DNA of 64,000 nt. Source: Isoetes taiwanensis. Its lineage: Eukaryota; Streptophyta; Lycopodiopsida; Isoetales; Isoetaceae. The position numbers and the translations under genes are program-made. The stretch spans positions 19,230,372 through 19,294,371 of the forward strand of contig JAJEKV010000017.1 of the NCBI GenBank assembly GCA_021234155.1, read 5' to 3'. The notes under the pieces were generated by a model. That model was not told where the DNA came from. It worked only from the letters and a program-made list of their open reading frames with translations, and searched no databases. Each line of letters opens with the position of its first letter. Within the stretch, counting starts at the first letter, position 1. Positions 1 to 12,378 of the stretch are shown in pieces.

Positions 1-236
1 TTCCATTGGAAAAGAACATCTTTTCATAGTAACAAATATAGATCTGAAGCTAAACGAGCAAAATTCTGAACAAACTTCCTATAATAATTGCATATAAGCG
101 CAAAAAGGAATGCAATGCAGCAACTGAAGCAGGTACTGGCCAATCCACAATTGCTTGTACCTTACTAGGATCCACTTTAAGACCCTCAACGCAAACAATA
201 TGGCTCAAATATTCAATTTCCGATTGGAAAAATACA
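1..236 (-). pseudogene. Ty3/gypsy reverse transcriptase fragment
   Basis: Read on the minus strand, this scrap gives typical Ty3/gypsy RT connection residues: EIEYLSHIV, then VDPSKVQAIVDWPVP, then, after a frame change, YYRKFVQNFARLAS. In intact elements these segments lie just after the YxDD catalytic box and before RNase H. Here the frame is broken and the fragment stops at a TAGAA microsatellite, where a different repeat begins. It is a dead fragment whose remainder lies outside the window or is lost. Confidence 0.75.
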
Positions 237-251
237 TTTTCCTTAGGATTA

Positions 252-271
252 AGAATAGAATAGAATAGAAT
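252..271. repeat. (TAGAA)n microsatellite at repeat junction
   Basis: Three to four TAGAA units lie exactly between the gypsy RT scrap and the 3' tail of the dispersed repeat that follows. The same arrangement (tail plus short microsatellite) occurs at other copies of the tail, with a different repeat unit each time. Confidence 0.8.
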
Positions 272-273
272 AT

Positions 274-1000
274 GATTTTATCGTCCACGGAGACCAACTG
301 GCGTATGGGACCCAAGTACAAAGAGAGAGCAAAGAAAGCGATTACTACCGTGATTAAAAACCCCTTTGAAGAAGGGTTTCGAGGGAAAACCTTAGTAGCA
401 ATAAGGATGTCGACATACCGCACTGATTATATACATAATCACAAGTACAAGTGAGGTTAATGCCGGACGGGGGCATAAGCGAGTCCGCGTATCCATTACC
501 TCCCCGAGATGCATGATCCCAACAAGCCCTACAGAGGCCGTGCTTTCGTGCTTCGTGCAAAGGCGATGGGGGCACAACTAATCGAGCATATCGAGCCCGG
601 ATATGCTCGTCGACGACGGACCGGGAAGGGCGTGACTTTCATCGTCAATGGGCTGGTGGCTGACAAAGGCGGACTTCTGCCCTCACGCGGCTCCCGAATC
701 CATCTCCCCGTCTCAATGCGGAGGTGATGTGCACTGTGCGAATGGAAGCAATCACCTGCGCTTTTTTCATGGGTAGATGGGTGCGAGGTAGTGGTGTGGG
801 CCCCTCGTGAGCATGGGATTAACTGGCATGGTCGATAATTTGCCACCTTGACATGTGACGGGCCTCAGCATCCCAAAGCTTGGCCATGAAGCAAGCATCC
901 AAATATCAAGGCTTCAAGGCGTAGCGTTCCTTCGGTGTATGCACTTTGGTCCACATCTGTGCTTGCACATTCCATAGCGAGAACCACTGGGCTTGCTTGT
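274..1000 (-). mobile_element. Dispersed non-LTR-type repeat carrying the shared 3' tail
   Basis: In minus orientation this repeat ends with a tail containing GGGTCCCAT, GGTCTCCGTGGACGATAAAA and a fold-back AACCC/GGGTT stem (346-400). The tail matches those at 14915-15028, 35590-35684 and 62840-62975. Beyond the tail, the body around 718-1000 aligns with 63725-64000: the shared landmarks are GATGTGCAC, CTTTTTTCA, AAGCAAGCAT and CACATTCCATA. The body seen here has no recognisable protein. It may be a non-autonomous partner of a LINE, or the non-coding part of a truncated one. The far boundary (~1000-1200) is uncertain. Confidence 0.7.
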
Positions 1001-1199
1001 CTTTCCAGCATGCTTTGAGTCACTGCGGGCCCATCGCCACTGCCAAAGCAAGGTTGGGCAGCCGGGCTTCATCCATAGCCACCACCTTCTGGAAGTAAAT
1101 AATGTGACGTTCCAGCGCAGCCCAGTAATAGACTCCTCCCTTAACTGACGAAAAACCTCCCACAAATGCAAGTAATGGTCCTCCTCGGACTTACTAAAA

Positions 1200-2890
1200 A
1201 CTAATGTGTCATCAAAGAAAACGACAATGTAAGCGCCATGTTCATCTTCAAATATTCGCCATCTTGACGTAGGACGCTATTTCGCCACCCCAACCACGAG
1301 CCCTCAGCCAAGACGCAGTTGCTCCTGAGTTCTCCCCCGAGCAACTATATAGCATGCACGCCCCTTTGGTCCTCCTTTGGACCAAACCCTCTTTTGGATA
1401 AAGGCCCAAAGGTCCAAAGGCCCACATCGCCCAAAAAGGCCCAAGGCCTTCTGCCACGACCTTGGCCTATATCAGGTGGCGTTGAGCGGCGGAATAGCGA
1501 GTGCGGGGCACGATCAATCCCATATGCGGAGCACGATCAATCTACAAAAACTAGCATGTGGCCCCCCGGCATGAGTGGCATCTCCCCAACAGATGGAGTA
1601 CGAAATCAGGCAGCCGCCATGCTCGGACGACCAGCGCCACACATTCATAACACAAAGGTAAACAAAAATGGAAAAAAAAAAAAAAAACCCTGCTATTTTT
1701 CGGCTGAACCATTCACAAAATCGTACTGCCAGAAAATTTGTCAACCTTCTTGTTCTTGTTTTTTTGCATATTTTATTTAAATGGATCTATTTGCATCTTT
1801 CAGTTGGAGCCGTTGATGTAAGGCATATTCCACATCATATGCCATATCAAACATTGAATTTTTAGCAAAGAATTTGCGCGCATTTGCCAATGCTGCCAAT
1901 GCGCGTAATAGACGCCAGACCATGATTACTATATTTTTAGGGTAAAATTATAGCCCATAACTCTTCCACCATTTCCATCCACTCACCCACCCACCTGAGA
2001 TGCCCATCCTAGTTGGTGAGAGGAACCCTAAATTGTCCAATTAAAACCTTCACATTGCTCAATAGACAGTATCTAGGCAATCTGGTAAAGCCATAGAAAG
2101 AAAGACTGTATTGGAAATTGCCCTGGTTTGACAAGCCAGTTACTACATTTAAGTACATATGCTTAAGGCACATGAAATCCACCTAGAGATGCATAAAGCA
2201 AAAAAGCATAAAGAACCAAAAATAATAATATAGCTTAACAGATTTTGATTTTTTTTCCCAGTTGTTGCTGCTGCAAAATTATAAGTAGTGCCTCTCGCAT
2301 TTCTTCTTTACGGCTATCATCCCTTAAGATTACTCCGCTGCAAAGCTGTATATTATCTCCTGAATGTAGTCGATGTCAAGGGGGATTCCAGCACCACCAG
2401 ACAATTTAGAAGTTGGTAGAAAGAGAATTCAGGCTGAGCAGTCAAACAAATATCAGAAACAAAATCTGCATAGGCCTTGAAACATCAAAATTGGCATCAT
2501 TAATGAGTCCCTAAGAAGTCACAAGGAGCACTTGCAGAATTCTCCAAACCAGTGCAAAACATTATCCTTGCTTCTGGCTTCTGCTGCACTTGGTTCAAAA
2601 ACACGCTGCTCTGATGCTGCACATAACCAAACCTGAGCTGAAATTGGTGCCCATTTTTATAGATGCAAAGAGCATGAAATAAAGACTTGCCAGAAGTATA
2701 TTTAATGCTTTATAAAAAAGGTGTGAACTAAATGGATCCGGGTGCTGACGTCTCATAACCTTAAAATTTAATATTGTACCTCCTATCAAAACCTTTAGCT
2801 TTATTGGGCAAAGTCTTTTTTATACTTATAACAATATCTAAGACTGTTGGAGCTCTAGAGAAATATTGAGCAACAAAATTTTGTAGTTTC
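1200..2890. other. No gene recognised
   Basis: AT-rich sequence with short, unsupported reading frames. A run of 15 A near 1673-1687 and a patch of repeated GGCCCAAAGG/CCCAAAGGCC words near 1400-1450 are the only visible structure. No exon, repeat boundary or RNA gene could be supported. Confidence 0.5.
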
Positions 2891-2892
2891 CC

Positions 2893-2911
2893 TTTTTTTT
2901 TTTTTTTTTTT
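2893..2911 (-). repeat. LINE-A poly(A) tail
   Basis: A run of 19 T on the plus strand follows CCC and lies about 700 bp beyond the last LINE-A coding residue. It sits in the position and orientation expected for the poly(A) tail of a minus-strand L1-type element. Confidence 0.7.
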
Positions 2912-3594
2912 AAGAGTAAGAGTAGATTTTTCCATTAATCAAGAAAACGATCTGCTAAGAACAGCAGAGATCATTGAAGCAAAATGTCTCTAACTTTAAC
3001 TATCCATAAATGGAGGTGAAGATAGAGTCAAGACAAATAGAAGAATAAGTCAAGTCTGAGGAGTGCAAAATTGACCCTTCAGACAAATTGTCAGATTTTA
3101 TGTATCAGTCTTCAAATGAGAGAAGAGCAACCACGACCCCAACCAAAATTGGACTTTGCCACCACCTATATAAAAAGCAACCAAAACCCAAGCCAGATTA
3201 GGAAGTAAAGTTGAGCAATTGATAGCCAGGCAGGTGAGGGGATGAACCGTGGAGTTCAGATGTAAAACCAGACAAGCTGTCAGTTTAATGGCACAGGGAG
3301 TCAAGTTTGGTGTTAAAGTAGGAATAGAAAGGGGCAGCAGATCCAAAGGTATAAAGGTCATCAATCTTCATAGCAGCTTCATCTAAGCAAGAGAGTTCAG
3401 TCTCACTTAAGCAGAGCAAGGAGCCATATAAGTCTGCCTGTAATCTATGAATGTAGTGTACCTTGAGAATTGTTCTCCTGACATATAGTAATGGTACATT
3501 GATAGGAAATCAAACATACAATACACCTGAACCACTTATCTGCTAGAATATTTCAGCTAAAGTTGGTTTCTTGCACAAATCTGACTCATTCATA

Positions 3595-4857
3595 TTAAGT
3601 CTGCTCAAGGACAGACTTAGTTCTTGGCCAGCATCCTTCTTTAGAAGATTGTCTCCCACCTCCCCCAAGCTTTCCTGACATAGGTTCAAGTAAGCTAGCA
3701 TCATCACAAAAAACAGAATTAGAATTTATGACACTTAAATTAGATGCAAATAAATCAAAAGACCCCCTGAAATTACCAATTGAATCCCATTTCCTGTTAT
3801 ACTTTTCAGCAAATTTCCTTTCATGTGCTGAAGCAGTAGATTCAATATCAAGTTGAAAATGCATCTTAATCGAGAAAATTGAGAGGTTCTTCTTACCGTA
3901 CACAACTCTTTTCCTTGCTTTCCAAATATTCCATAATGCAATGAACATAATAGTATTGGCAAAAGCACAATTGTTTTGAATATATGTTAATAAATTGCCC
4001 GTGACTTTCAAAGGGAAAAGAAAACCCAATTTATCATTAAACCATGACCAAAAAGGATTAAGCTTAGGGCAAAGGAAGATATGGTCAAGATTTTCTTCCA
4101 TTCTGCAACCAAGTTGGCATAGGGCAAAGATATCAACATTTCTACTAGAGATCATTTGGAGGTTTGGGATATTTTTATCGGCCAGAAGCTAAATAAAGAA
4201 GCTTACCTTGGGGAGGCAGTAAGAATTCCACACTTCATGAAAGAGAGCTTTACTATCTTCTTCAGAAATAGACCACTTAAATATTGCCTTGGAGGGGACA
4301 TCAGATCTATTAATAGCTGAGTAAATCTTACTAACCTTGTAATGACACTTACCATCAAGGCTCCAGTTAGTTGCTTTAGGAACTACATTATTCAACCAGA
4401 TCTGAGGAAGGATCGATTTAATATGAAGATAGATCTTTTTGTCACTTGAAGTTCTCTGCATGATACTCCTCAAGGATGTTCAAGAAATGAATTTATTGTT
4501 GATGTAGGGGTCGCTTAAAAATCTGAAGCCAAAGTCAGACCACTTTTTATAGATTTTTGGATGTCTCAGGGCCAAGACCTTACTTAGATGATTTTTAAGA
4601 GTAGGGTTCCAAAAAATTGTCATTTGCAGATTAAGATCCTGAGGGGCAGCATAGTCAAGACTTGATTGAACTTTATTCCAGGCCATAATTATGTTGCTCA
4701 TGAGAGGGGAAGTGTTAGATCCAGAATGAAGAACATTGAAATATGAATCAGGCATAATATGGCCAATAGAAGGGTGACCATCTGGATGAGAGCAGGAGAG
4801 CCAGAATTTAATACTGGGAAGAAGGACTAAAATTATTAATAAAGGATTTCCATACAT
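3595..4857 (-). pseudogene. LINE-A ORF2 C-terminal region (zf-RVT-like)
   Basis: Three minus-strand reading frames (4857-4480, 4473-4189, 4155-3595) together give the region downstream of RT in plant L1 ORF2. Diagnostic pieces are W..DGKCHYKVSKIY, then HEVWNSYCLPKVSFFI, then CQLGCRMEENLDHIFLCPKLNPFW, which carries the CxxxC...HxFxxC pattern typical of zf-RVT. ALWNIWKARKRVV follows, as in many plant copies. Breaks between the frames show decay. This domain is thought to bind RNA. Confidence 0.75.
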
Positions 4858-4944
4858 ATTTCCCAGCTAGGGCACAGGCCTGCAAATGAAGATTTTTGCA
4901 ACCTAAACCACCATATTTTTTTGGTTTTGTAATATATTTCCAAC

Positions 4945-6148
4945 TTATAAATGAGATCCCTTCCAAACAAATCTTCTAATTATTTTCTCTATCTCAGAAT
5001 CAACAGCCTTTGGAGCCACTAGAGCAGAGGAGAAATAAATATGTGAGCTAGCTAGGACTGAATTAGCAACTAGAGTCCTGCCTGCAAAAGATAAGCCACC
5101 CCTAAATTTATTTAACTTCTTCTTGATTCTGTCAATGATAGGCTGCCATAGACCCTTCAAGCAAGGATTTAGAGAGAGAGGCATTCCCAGCAAAGTAGAG
5201 GCTTGATTGCAACTGAGAACCTTGATATCAGCAAAGTTTGGTTGTATATTGTCCCCTATAATCACACATTTAGCCAAATTTAAGTAAACACCAGAGGCAG
5301 CCGAGAATTGCTTGATGATTTCAAGAAAAAATTCAATGTTAGAGATATCTGCATCCAGAAAAGCAAATGTATCATCAGCATATTGGGAGATGGTGAGAAA
5401 CTCCTCACTGTTTGGCATTTTGAGACCCTTAACTTTCCCAAGATCTTTAAAATGTAAGACAACCCTTGTTAGCATTTCAGCCACAATTAAGAAGAGATAG
5501 GGAGCAAGGGGGCAGTCTTGTCTAACATCACGAGCTAAAGGAAAGAAATGAGAAGGAGATCCATTTAGAATGATAGCAGAGTTTGAATTGACATTCAGAC
5601 CATGAATCAAAAGCTTGAGCTTAGGATGGAAACCAAATTTAGAGAGAGCAAGATCAAGGAAATTCCATCTAACAGTGTCAAAAGCTCTCTTGAAATCTAA
5701 TTTTAAAAGCACACAATTTTGATTGGAAATCTTATTCCAATGAAGACCTTCCATGGCAGTAATGTAATTGTCCAAAATAAATCGATTGGATAAGAAGGCA
5801 GCTTGATAGTGTGAAATATTTTTCTGCAGATATGCTTTGATTCTATTAGCAATGATTTTGGCACAAATTTTATAGGAGGTGTTGGTAAGAGAGATAGGCC
5901 TCCAATCAGAGAAAGCAGATATATTATCTACTTTAGGAATAAGGGCAATGAAGCCAGCTGAAATGGAAGGATGGAGATGACTAGCTTCCCAAAAGCCTCT
6001 AACCATAGAAATAATATCAGATTTTAGAATATCCCAAAAATGAATGTAAAATTCACTTGGAAGGCCATCAAGGCCTGGAGACTTGCATTTGCCAAAGGAT
6101 CTAAGAACACTAAGAATTTCTTCCTCACAAGGAGGGATAACAATAGAC
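4945..6148 (-). pseudogene. LINE-A ORF2 reverse transcriptase domain
   Basis: A long open stretch (6006-4945, 353 codons, opening further upstream to ~6148) has the L1-type RT blocks in order: FIALIPKV, DWRPISLTN, YKICAKIIANRIK, QAAFLSNRFILDN, LLKLDFKRAFDTVRW, SPSHFFPLARDVRQDCPLAPYLF, then the catalytic QYADDTFAFLD near 5370, and SLNPCLKGLWQPIIDR. The YADD box is intact, but the frame is cut by the copia insertion on its N-terminal side and by a stop at 4945. In the GVRQGDPLSP-type block the usual G-V-R-Q-G is D-V-R-Q-D. Confidence 0.88.
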
Positions 6149-6153
6149 TCCTC
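6149..6153. repeat. Copia target-site duplication, left copy (TCCTC)
   Basis: TCCTC directly precedes the left LTR and is repeated directly after the right LTR at 11951-11955. This 5-bp duplication proves insertion into LINE-A at this site. Confidence 0.92.
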
Positions 6154-6915
6154 TGTTAGGAAATAAATGTGTTTCCTAAGTTCACCTTATAATTGAAGTT
6201 ATCTGCAGAATGAAGTGGTTGACAAGTTTGCAGTTAATATTCGTGATAAATAGATAGATTGTTGTGGGGATATGCAAGCACAGAACTTGATCAGAACAAT
6301 GCTAGGTTCACAAATGTTCAGATAGAAGAAAGGAGCTTAAAGCTAAGTTGTTAACCTATATGGTTATAAAGGTTTGACGTTGAAGTAGAGATAGATAATA
6401 TTATGGTTAAACGTTTATGCTAAAGCTAGTTGATTTTCTTTAATGGTTAAAGGTTTAACCATTAGAAATTGCTGGAACATATATCGAAGACTTCGTCAAT
6501 GGTTTTTGAAGATAAGCTTATCCGGAGGGAAAATTGCCCGGATCAAATTTAGAAAGGAGAGGCGGTCGAATGGATTGACAGACCGGATCGGTAGTCTCCA
6601 TGACCGCCAGATCCCTGTACATAAAAATCTAAGAAGCATAGTTAGAATACTATTGAGATATTACGAGACAGACTGGTAATAGTGCATAAGGTATTGATTT
6701 GAATAATATGGCCTTGCAGTTGAAAATACACTATGTTTGTTGGTGTGTAGAAAATCGTTTGAACAAGAATATGCATTTTCCTTATGCTTGTGTAATTATG
6801 GATAATGTAATGAATACATGAGCAATATTGCTAATGGAAGTTGTCTAGTGATCATTGATCTAAGTTGTGGTTTGTCTTTGGATTTACTGAATAATAAAAT
6901 TAAATAATCCTAACA
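6154..6915 (+). repeat. Copia 5' LTR
   Basis: Begins TGTTAGGAAATAAATG and ends ATAATCCTAACA. It is nearly identical to 11192-11950. The first base of the PBS follows after one spacer base. Confidence 0.95.
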
Positions 6916-6916
6916 G

Positions 6917-6928
6917 TGGTATCAGAGC
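6917..6928 (+). promoter_or_regulatory. Copia primer binding site (tRNA-iMet)
   Basis: TGGTATCAGAGC is the classic 12-nt plant copia PBS, complementary to the 3' end of initiator tRNA-Met. It lies one base after the 5' LTR. Confidence 0.95.
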
Positions 6929-6946
6929 AGGTTATAAGCAGACAAA

Positions 6947-9220
6947 ATGTCAAGCAGGTTTGGAGCAGGGTTGCTAAATGCCATAGAAGTGTTTAAAGGA
7001 GATTCTGGTTTTCAAGTTTGGAAGGAAAAGGTTAAGCATGTCTTGGAAGTAGAAGATCTTTGGGATCTAATAGAACCAGCTGAAGATGAAGTGAGTTTAA
7101 GGAGGAGAGTTGTGACTTAAGGCAGCTCGAGCAGTGGAGGTAATGCAGAAGTGCAAGATGAAGAAGTAAGCGAGGTATCTGCAAGAGGAGGCTCAGGAGA
7201 GAAGGCTAGAATAAAGGAAGCCCAAGGAATCATTATGAGCAAGGTAAGTTCCAGCATTGTGCTGAAACTTAGAGGTATAACACCTAAGCAAATGTGGAAT
7301 TATTTGTTGATCAATTATGGGGAAAAGACATCCTCTCAGATTGATGTGTTGGAAAATGAGTTAAGAAGGCTTAAGTTTAATGAAGGTGATGATGTCAATG
7401 AGTTCTTGTAGAACTTTGACAATGTGATAGCAGATCTAGAAGGAGCTGGAGTACCTTATACTCAGCAACGGCAAGTTTTGGCCATGTCAAGAGCTTGCTC
7501 TGGTTTAGGTAATATATCTATCTTTATGAGAACCATTGCCAAAACTAAAATAGAAGCAGAAAGGATGCTGAAAACAGAGTTGGAGCAAAATAAGGTACTT
7601 GGAGAGAATGATACTGCCCAAATTCTTTTTGTTAAAGAGGAAACTCATGTTGGAGGTAGAGTTGGCCCTTGTTTTAATTGTAATAAATATGGGCATTTAA
7701 AGATTGATTGCCCTAATGTGACTAGGGAGATTACCTGCTATCACTGTGGTGGCAGAGGACACATTGCTTCAACATGTTCTACTCCTAAGGAAAATACTAA
7801 TGCAAGGGGAAGGGGCAGAGGTAGCAGAGGGTCTGGACTTAGAGGCAGGGAAAGAGGAAGAGCTGGAAAGTATAACTATGAAGCAAATGTAGCTGAAGAA
7901 GTGAAACTTGAAGAAGAAAGCCCTGAAGAAAATGATGAGGTAAGTAAAACTCAGATTTTTGCAATTTCTGATAAAGGAATTGATGATGACATGTTGATTA
8001 TAGATAGTGGAGCTGAAAAATCGATAACATGCTCTTCCAAACATTTGAAGGATTGCAATGGGAGCAAAATTGGTCACATTCAAGTAGGAGATGGTAGTTT
8101 GCAGAAAATAGAGGACGTTGGAGTACTTGAATTATTTGATTTGGATGGAAGGATTGTAAATTTAAAAAATGTGCTTTGTGTTCCTACATTAGTGAGGAAT
8201 CTCATATCAATATCCCAACTTGTAGACATGGGATTCAAGGTTGTTTTTGAACAACTTGAATGTAAAATTTATGAAGGGAATAAATTGAGGTTTCTTGGAA
8301 AAAGAGTTGGCAATTTATTTGGATTAAGTTCTCAATGTATGGGCAGTATAAATTTGACCACTGTTGCAAATTTTCAAACCTGGCATGAAAGGATGGGACA
8401 TGCTGGCACAAAGTATATTGAAACAATGGTTAAGAAGGATTGGATTAAATGCAAAATTAATGGAAACAATGTGGAAACATGTATGGGCTGTATGTTAGGC
8501 AAACACAGCAGATTACCTTTTTCAAAAGCCAAGAAAAGAGCTAAAGCTCCACTGGAATTAGTACATACAGATCTATGTGGCCCACTAAATGTCACTGGAA
8601 TTACTGGAAAAAAATATTTCATTACTTTTGTTGATGATTTTAGCAGAAAAACACAGGTTTACTGTCTAAGGAGCAAAGATCTTGTCTTTGATGCTTTTAA
8701 GAAGGATCAAATGTGCTCTACTGGAAGAAGGATCAAGTGTGTTTGATCAGACAGAGGAGGTGAGTACATGTCTTTTAAGTTTATAAAGTTTTGCATTGAA
8801 AGAGGAATTAGAAGACAGTTTACTTGTAGCTACACACCTCAACAAAATGGTGTGGCTGAGAGAAAGAATAAGACAATTCTCAATGCAGTTAGATCGATGC
8901 TAAAGCATAGTGGATTGCCCAATTTCTTGTGGGAAGAGACTGTGCTAATTCAAAATGGTTTGCCCTCAGTAAGCATTAATAATCATTGTCCAGAGGAACT
9001 TTGGTCTGGCAGCATTCCTAACTATGAAAGATATAAAGCCTATGGATGTCTAAATTATGTACACGTGCCAGAAGAGTTAAGATCCAAGCTTGATGATAGG
9101 TCCACAATAGGATACCTAGTGGGATACGATGAGAATTCAAAAGCTTATAGGATATATAATCCAGCAAATAGGAAGATAATCATAAGCAGAGATGTCACCT
9201 TTGTAGAAAACAAATTGTAA
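6947..9220 (+). pseudogene. Copia gag-protease-integrase coding region
   Basis: Starting at ATG 6947 (MSSRFGAGLLNA), one frame gives in order: a copia gag domain (MWNYLLINYGEK...), two CCHC zinc knuckles (CFNCNKYGHLKIDC and CYHCGGRGHIASTC, ~7669-7780), an RG-rich stretch, the protease DSGA motif near 8003, the GAG-pre-integrase HxxxH/CxxC finger (HERMGHAG...CMGCMLGKH), and an integrase core with D (TDLCGPL), D (SDRGGEY) and E (QNGVAERKN). In-frame stops at 7118, 7409, 8744 and 9218 break it. The 8744 stop lies directly before the second catalytic Asp. All three catalytic integrase residues are still encoded. Confidence 0.92.
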
Positions 9221-9436
9221 AAGCCTACATTAAACAAAGAAGGGTCTGAGAAGGTTGATCAGGGTACTGAAGAAATCCAGGGTGATACAAAGGAATATGA
9301 TTCTGATGAAGATGATCTGAATAATCAAAATGACGATTCCAGTGAAAATCCTGATCAAAAAGAAAAGGGGACAAACATAATAACATCTAAGGAGATTAAG
9401 AGAAGGAGAAATGAAGGAGAAAAGCTCAAAGAAGGA

Positions 9437-11114
9437 ATGCTGGATGATCAGAAAATGTATGGCAGAATGCCAGATGGCAGAAGCATTAGAATACAATCAC
9501 AAAAGGAAAATATGGCACAAGCATCAATGGTGCTTGAGACTGGTATACCAGAATGCTTTGATGAAGCAATTAAAGGTCTAGATGGCAGCAAATGGAAACA
9601 AGCAATGAATGATGAAATTGACTCATTCAACAGAACAGATACTTATGAGGTTGTGGAAAGACCAAAAAATAAGAATGTTGTAGGAAATAAATGGGTGTAT
9701 AAACTGAAGGTAGGAGCTGATGGCAGTCCAAAGCATAAAGCACGCCTTGTGGCTCAGGGATTTACTCAAAGAAAAGGAGTTGATTATGATGAGACCTATT
9801 CTCCAGTTGTGAAGATGAATAGAATCAGAATGATAATTGCTATTGCTAATGCACTTGACTATGAGCTGCAACATATGGATGTAAATACAGCCTTCTTAAA
9901 TGCAAAGCTGGAAGAAGAAATATGTATGGAACAACCACCTGGATACGAGCAAGGAAAAAATAAAGTATGGAAGCTGAACAGAGCAGTGTATGGTCTCAAA
10001 CAATCTCCCAGAGAATGGTACAAATGCATGGATACTTTTTTAATGACACAAGGTTTCAGAAAACTAGACAATGATGGCAATGTCTATTTGTTTGAAGAAA
10101 AGAGTGATCATTGTATAATAGGTCTCTATGTTGATGATTGCATCATGGCTGGAAAAACCATGGAGATTTTGAATAAATGCAAGAATGTTTTAAGTAGCAG
10201 ATTTATGATGACAGATCTTGGTGAACTTAAGAAGGTTTTTTGGTATTGAGGTGACACGTGACAGAAAGAGTAAAAGAATAAACTTGTCACAGAGAAAATA
10301 CATAGAAACAGTGCTAGCAAAATTCAATATGGAAGAATGCAATGAAGTTAAGGCTCCAATTATGCCTGGTTGTAAGATATCAAAGGAAATGTGTCCTCAA
10401 AGTGAGCAGGAAGAAAAATATATGGCAGAAATTCCATTTAGACCATTGATTGGAAGTCTGCTATACATCTCAAATAATACTAGGCCAGATATAAGTTATA
10501 TTGTGAATGTTCTAAGCAGATATAATCATAATCCAGGGAGGCAACATTGGCTTGCAGCTAAAAAGGTGTTAAGATACTTGAAGGGAACAAGAGATATAGG
10601 AATTGAATACTGCACTGATGATTTAAACATGATATGATACTGTGATGCTGACTGGTGTGGAGATCCAGATGAAAGAAGATCACCTTCTGGATATTTACTT
10701 ATGCTAGGAGGAGGGCCAATAAGCTGGAGAAGTAAGAAACAATCTTCTATAGCGCTTTCTACAGCAGAAGCAGAGTACACTTCATCAACCTTGGCAGCCA
10801 AAGAAATTGTATGGACTAGGAGAATGCTGGAGGAATTGGGAATAAAACAGAATGGAAAAACAGTCCTATATAGTGACAGTAAAAGTTGCATTTCCATGTC
10901 TAAAAATCCTGTCATGCATGAGAGGACAAAACGCATTGAGATGAAGATGCACTTTATTAGGGATATGGTTAATAAAAATGTCATTCAGTTGGAGCATATA
11001 AAATCTGAAGAACAATTAGCAGATATTCTTACAAAAGTTTTGAGTACCAACAGGTTTAATATGCTGACAGAAAAAATAAGTTGCAGGGAAAGATACAGAG
11101 AAATTGTAAAATGA
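9437..11114 (+). pseudogene. Copia reverse transcriptase and RNase H
   Basis: The RT runs from TYEVVERPKNKNVVGNKWVYK through KARLVAQGFTQ, DYDETYSPVVKMNRIR, DVNTAFLNAKLEEEI, AVYGLKQSPREWY to the catalytic LYVDDCIMAGK (~10123). A frameshift near 10235 (run of T in GGTTTTTTGG) moves the rest to another frame. That part gives the LIGSLLYISNNTRPDI block and, after an in-frame TGA at 10635, RNase H (SWRSKKQSSIALSTAEAEY, LYSDSKSCISMSKNP, IKSEEQLADILTK). YVDD and the RNase H acidic residues are present. The order IN before RT confirms copia. Confidence 0.92.
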
Positions 11115-11175
11115 TTGATGGCAGAAAACATACACAGAACTGAAGAAGAATCAGCTGAAAGCACAATAAGAATTA

Positions 11176-11191
11176 TAAGGTGAAAGGGGAA
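11176..11191 (+). promoter_or_regulatory. Copia polypurine tract
   Basis: The purine-rich stretch TAAGGTGAAAGGGGAA ends directly before the 3' LTR (TGTCAGG...), where plus-strand DNA synthesis would be primed. Confidence 0.85.
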
Positions 11192-11950
11192 TGTCAGGAA
11201 ATAAATGTGTTTCCTAAGTTCACCTTATAATTGAAGTTATCTGCAAAATGAAGTGGTTGACAAGTTTGCAGTTAATATTCGTGATAAACAGATAGATTGT
11301 TGTGGGGATATGCAAGCACAGAACTTGATCAGAACAATGCTGGGTTCACGAATGTTCAGATAGAAGAAAGGAGCTTAAAGCTAAGTTGTTAACCTATATG
11401 GTTATAAAGGTTTGACGTTGAAGTAGAGATAGATAATATTATGGTTAAACCTTTATGCTAAAGCTAGTTGATTTTCTTTAATGATTAAGGGTTTAACCAT
11501 TAGAAATTGCTGAAACATATATCGAAGACTTCGTCAATGGTTTTTGAAGATAAGCTTATCCGGAGGGAAAATTGCCCGGATCAAATTTAGAAAGGAGGCG
11601 GTCGAATGGATTGACAGACCGGATCGGTAGTCTCCATGACCGCCGGATCCCTGTACATAAAAATCTAAGAAGCATAGTTAGAATACTATTGAGATATTAC
11701 GAGACAGACTGGTAATAGTGCATAAGATATTGATTTGAATATATGGCCTTGCAGTTGAAAATACACTATGTTTGTTGGTGTGTAGAAAATTGTTTGAACA
11801 AGAATATGCATTTTCCTTATGCTTGTGTAACTATGGATAATGTAATGAATACATGAGCAATATTGCTAATGGAAGTTGTCTAGTGATCATTGATCTAAGT
11901 TGTGGTTTGTCTTTGGATTTACTGAATAATAAAATTAAATAGTCCTAACA
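11192..11950 (+). repeat. Copia 3' LTR
   Basis: Starts TGTCAGGAAATAAATG and ends ATAGTCCTAACA. Against the 5' LTR I count about 14 substitutions, a 2-bp deletion in GGAGAGGCGG and a 1-bp deletion. Confidence 0.95.
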
Positions 11951-11955
11951 TCCTC

Positions 11956-12378
11956 CATAGAATCAATGGAAGGGGGGATCATATTATCCATCAGATCAAG
12001 GAATTTCTTCTCTCTGGTAGAGTCAATTTGCTGAGCAGAAACTTTGGAGAAAAGAGAGGCATAGTTATCTTGAAAAAAGGACCCGATAAGCTTAGGATCA
12101 TCTAAAGATAAGCATGTATCAGTTCTGACTTGAGTGATCGAATTCCTTAGAAGCCTAACTTTAGCCACTTTGAAAAAGAATCTGGAGCTACCCCAATCCA
12201 TTTCTTTATTAAATTTGACTTTGCACTTAATTGTTGAGCATCTGGCTTCAACTTCCTCAATGCTTTTAAGATGATTCTCAACCAATTCTTCACCAATCTG
12301 CAGACTAAGATTGTGAGGATCTTCTTGCAGGAGGGATCCAATGTCTCTCATTTGGGACAACAAGTTCTCTTTCTCCTT
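11956..12378 (-). pseudogene. LINE-A ORF2 linker between endonuclease and RT
   Basis: The minus frame beginning around KEKENLLSQMRDIG and ending SIDSMED is the segment that joins endonuclease and RT in plant L1 elements (pattern W..DGDRNTKFFH replaced here by WGSSRFFFKVAKVRLLRNSI, followed by SLDDPKLIGSFFQDNYASLFS). It continues LINE-A coding from 15055 across LINE-B, and is cut at its other end by the copia TSD. Confidence 0.8.

Larger units (their letters stand above)
6154..11950 (+). mobile_element. Ty1/copia LTR retrotransposon nested in LINE-A
   Basis: A structurally complete 5.8 kb element: LTRs of 762 and 759 bp, both ending CCTAACA (TG...CA termini), a PBS complementary to initiator tRNA-Met, gag-PR-IN-RT-RNase H in copia order, a polypurine tract, and a 5-bp TSD. 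By eye the two LTRs differ at about 14 substitutions and two small indels, so insertion is not very old. The polyprotein has at least five in-frame stops and one frameshift, so this copy cannot make a full product. Confidence 0.95.

Noticed and set aside
1319-1780. 153-codon plus-strand frame
   Set aside because: Contains a poly-Lys tract from an A-run and repeated GGCCCAAAGG words, with no protein-like features.
6443-6679. 78-codon frame in copia LTR
   Set aside because: Lies within the LTR and recurs only by LTR identity. It is not a gene.
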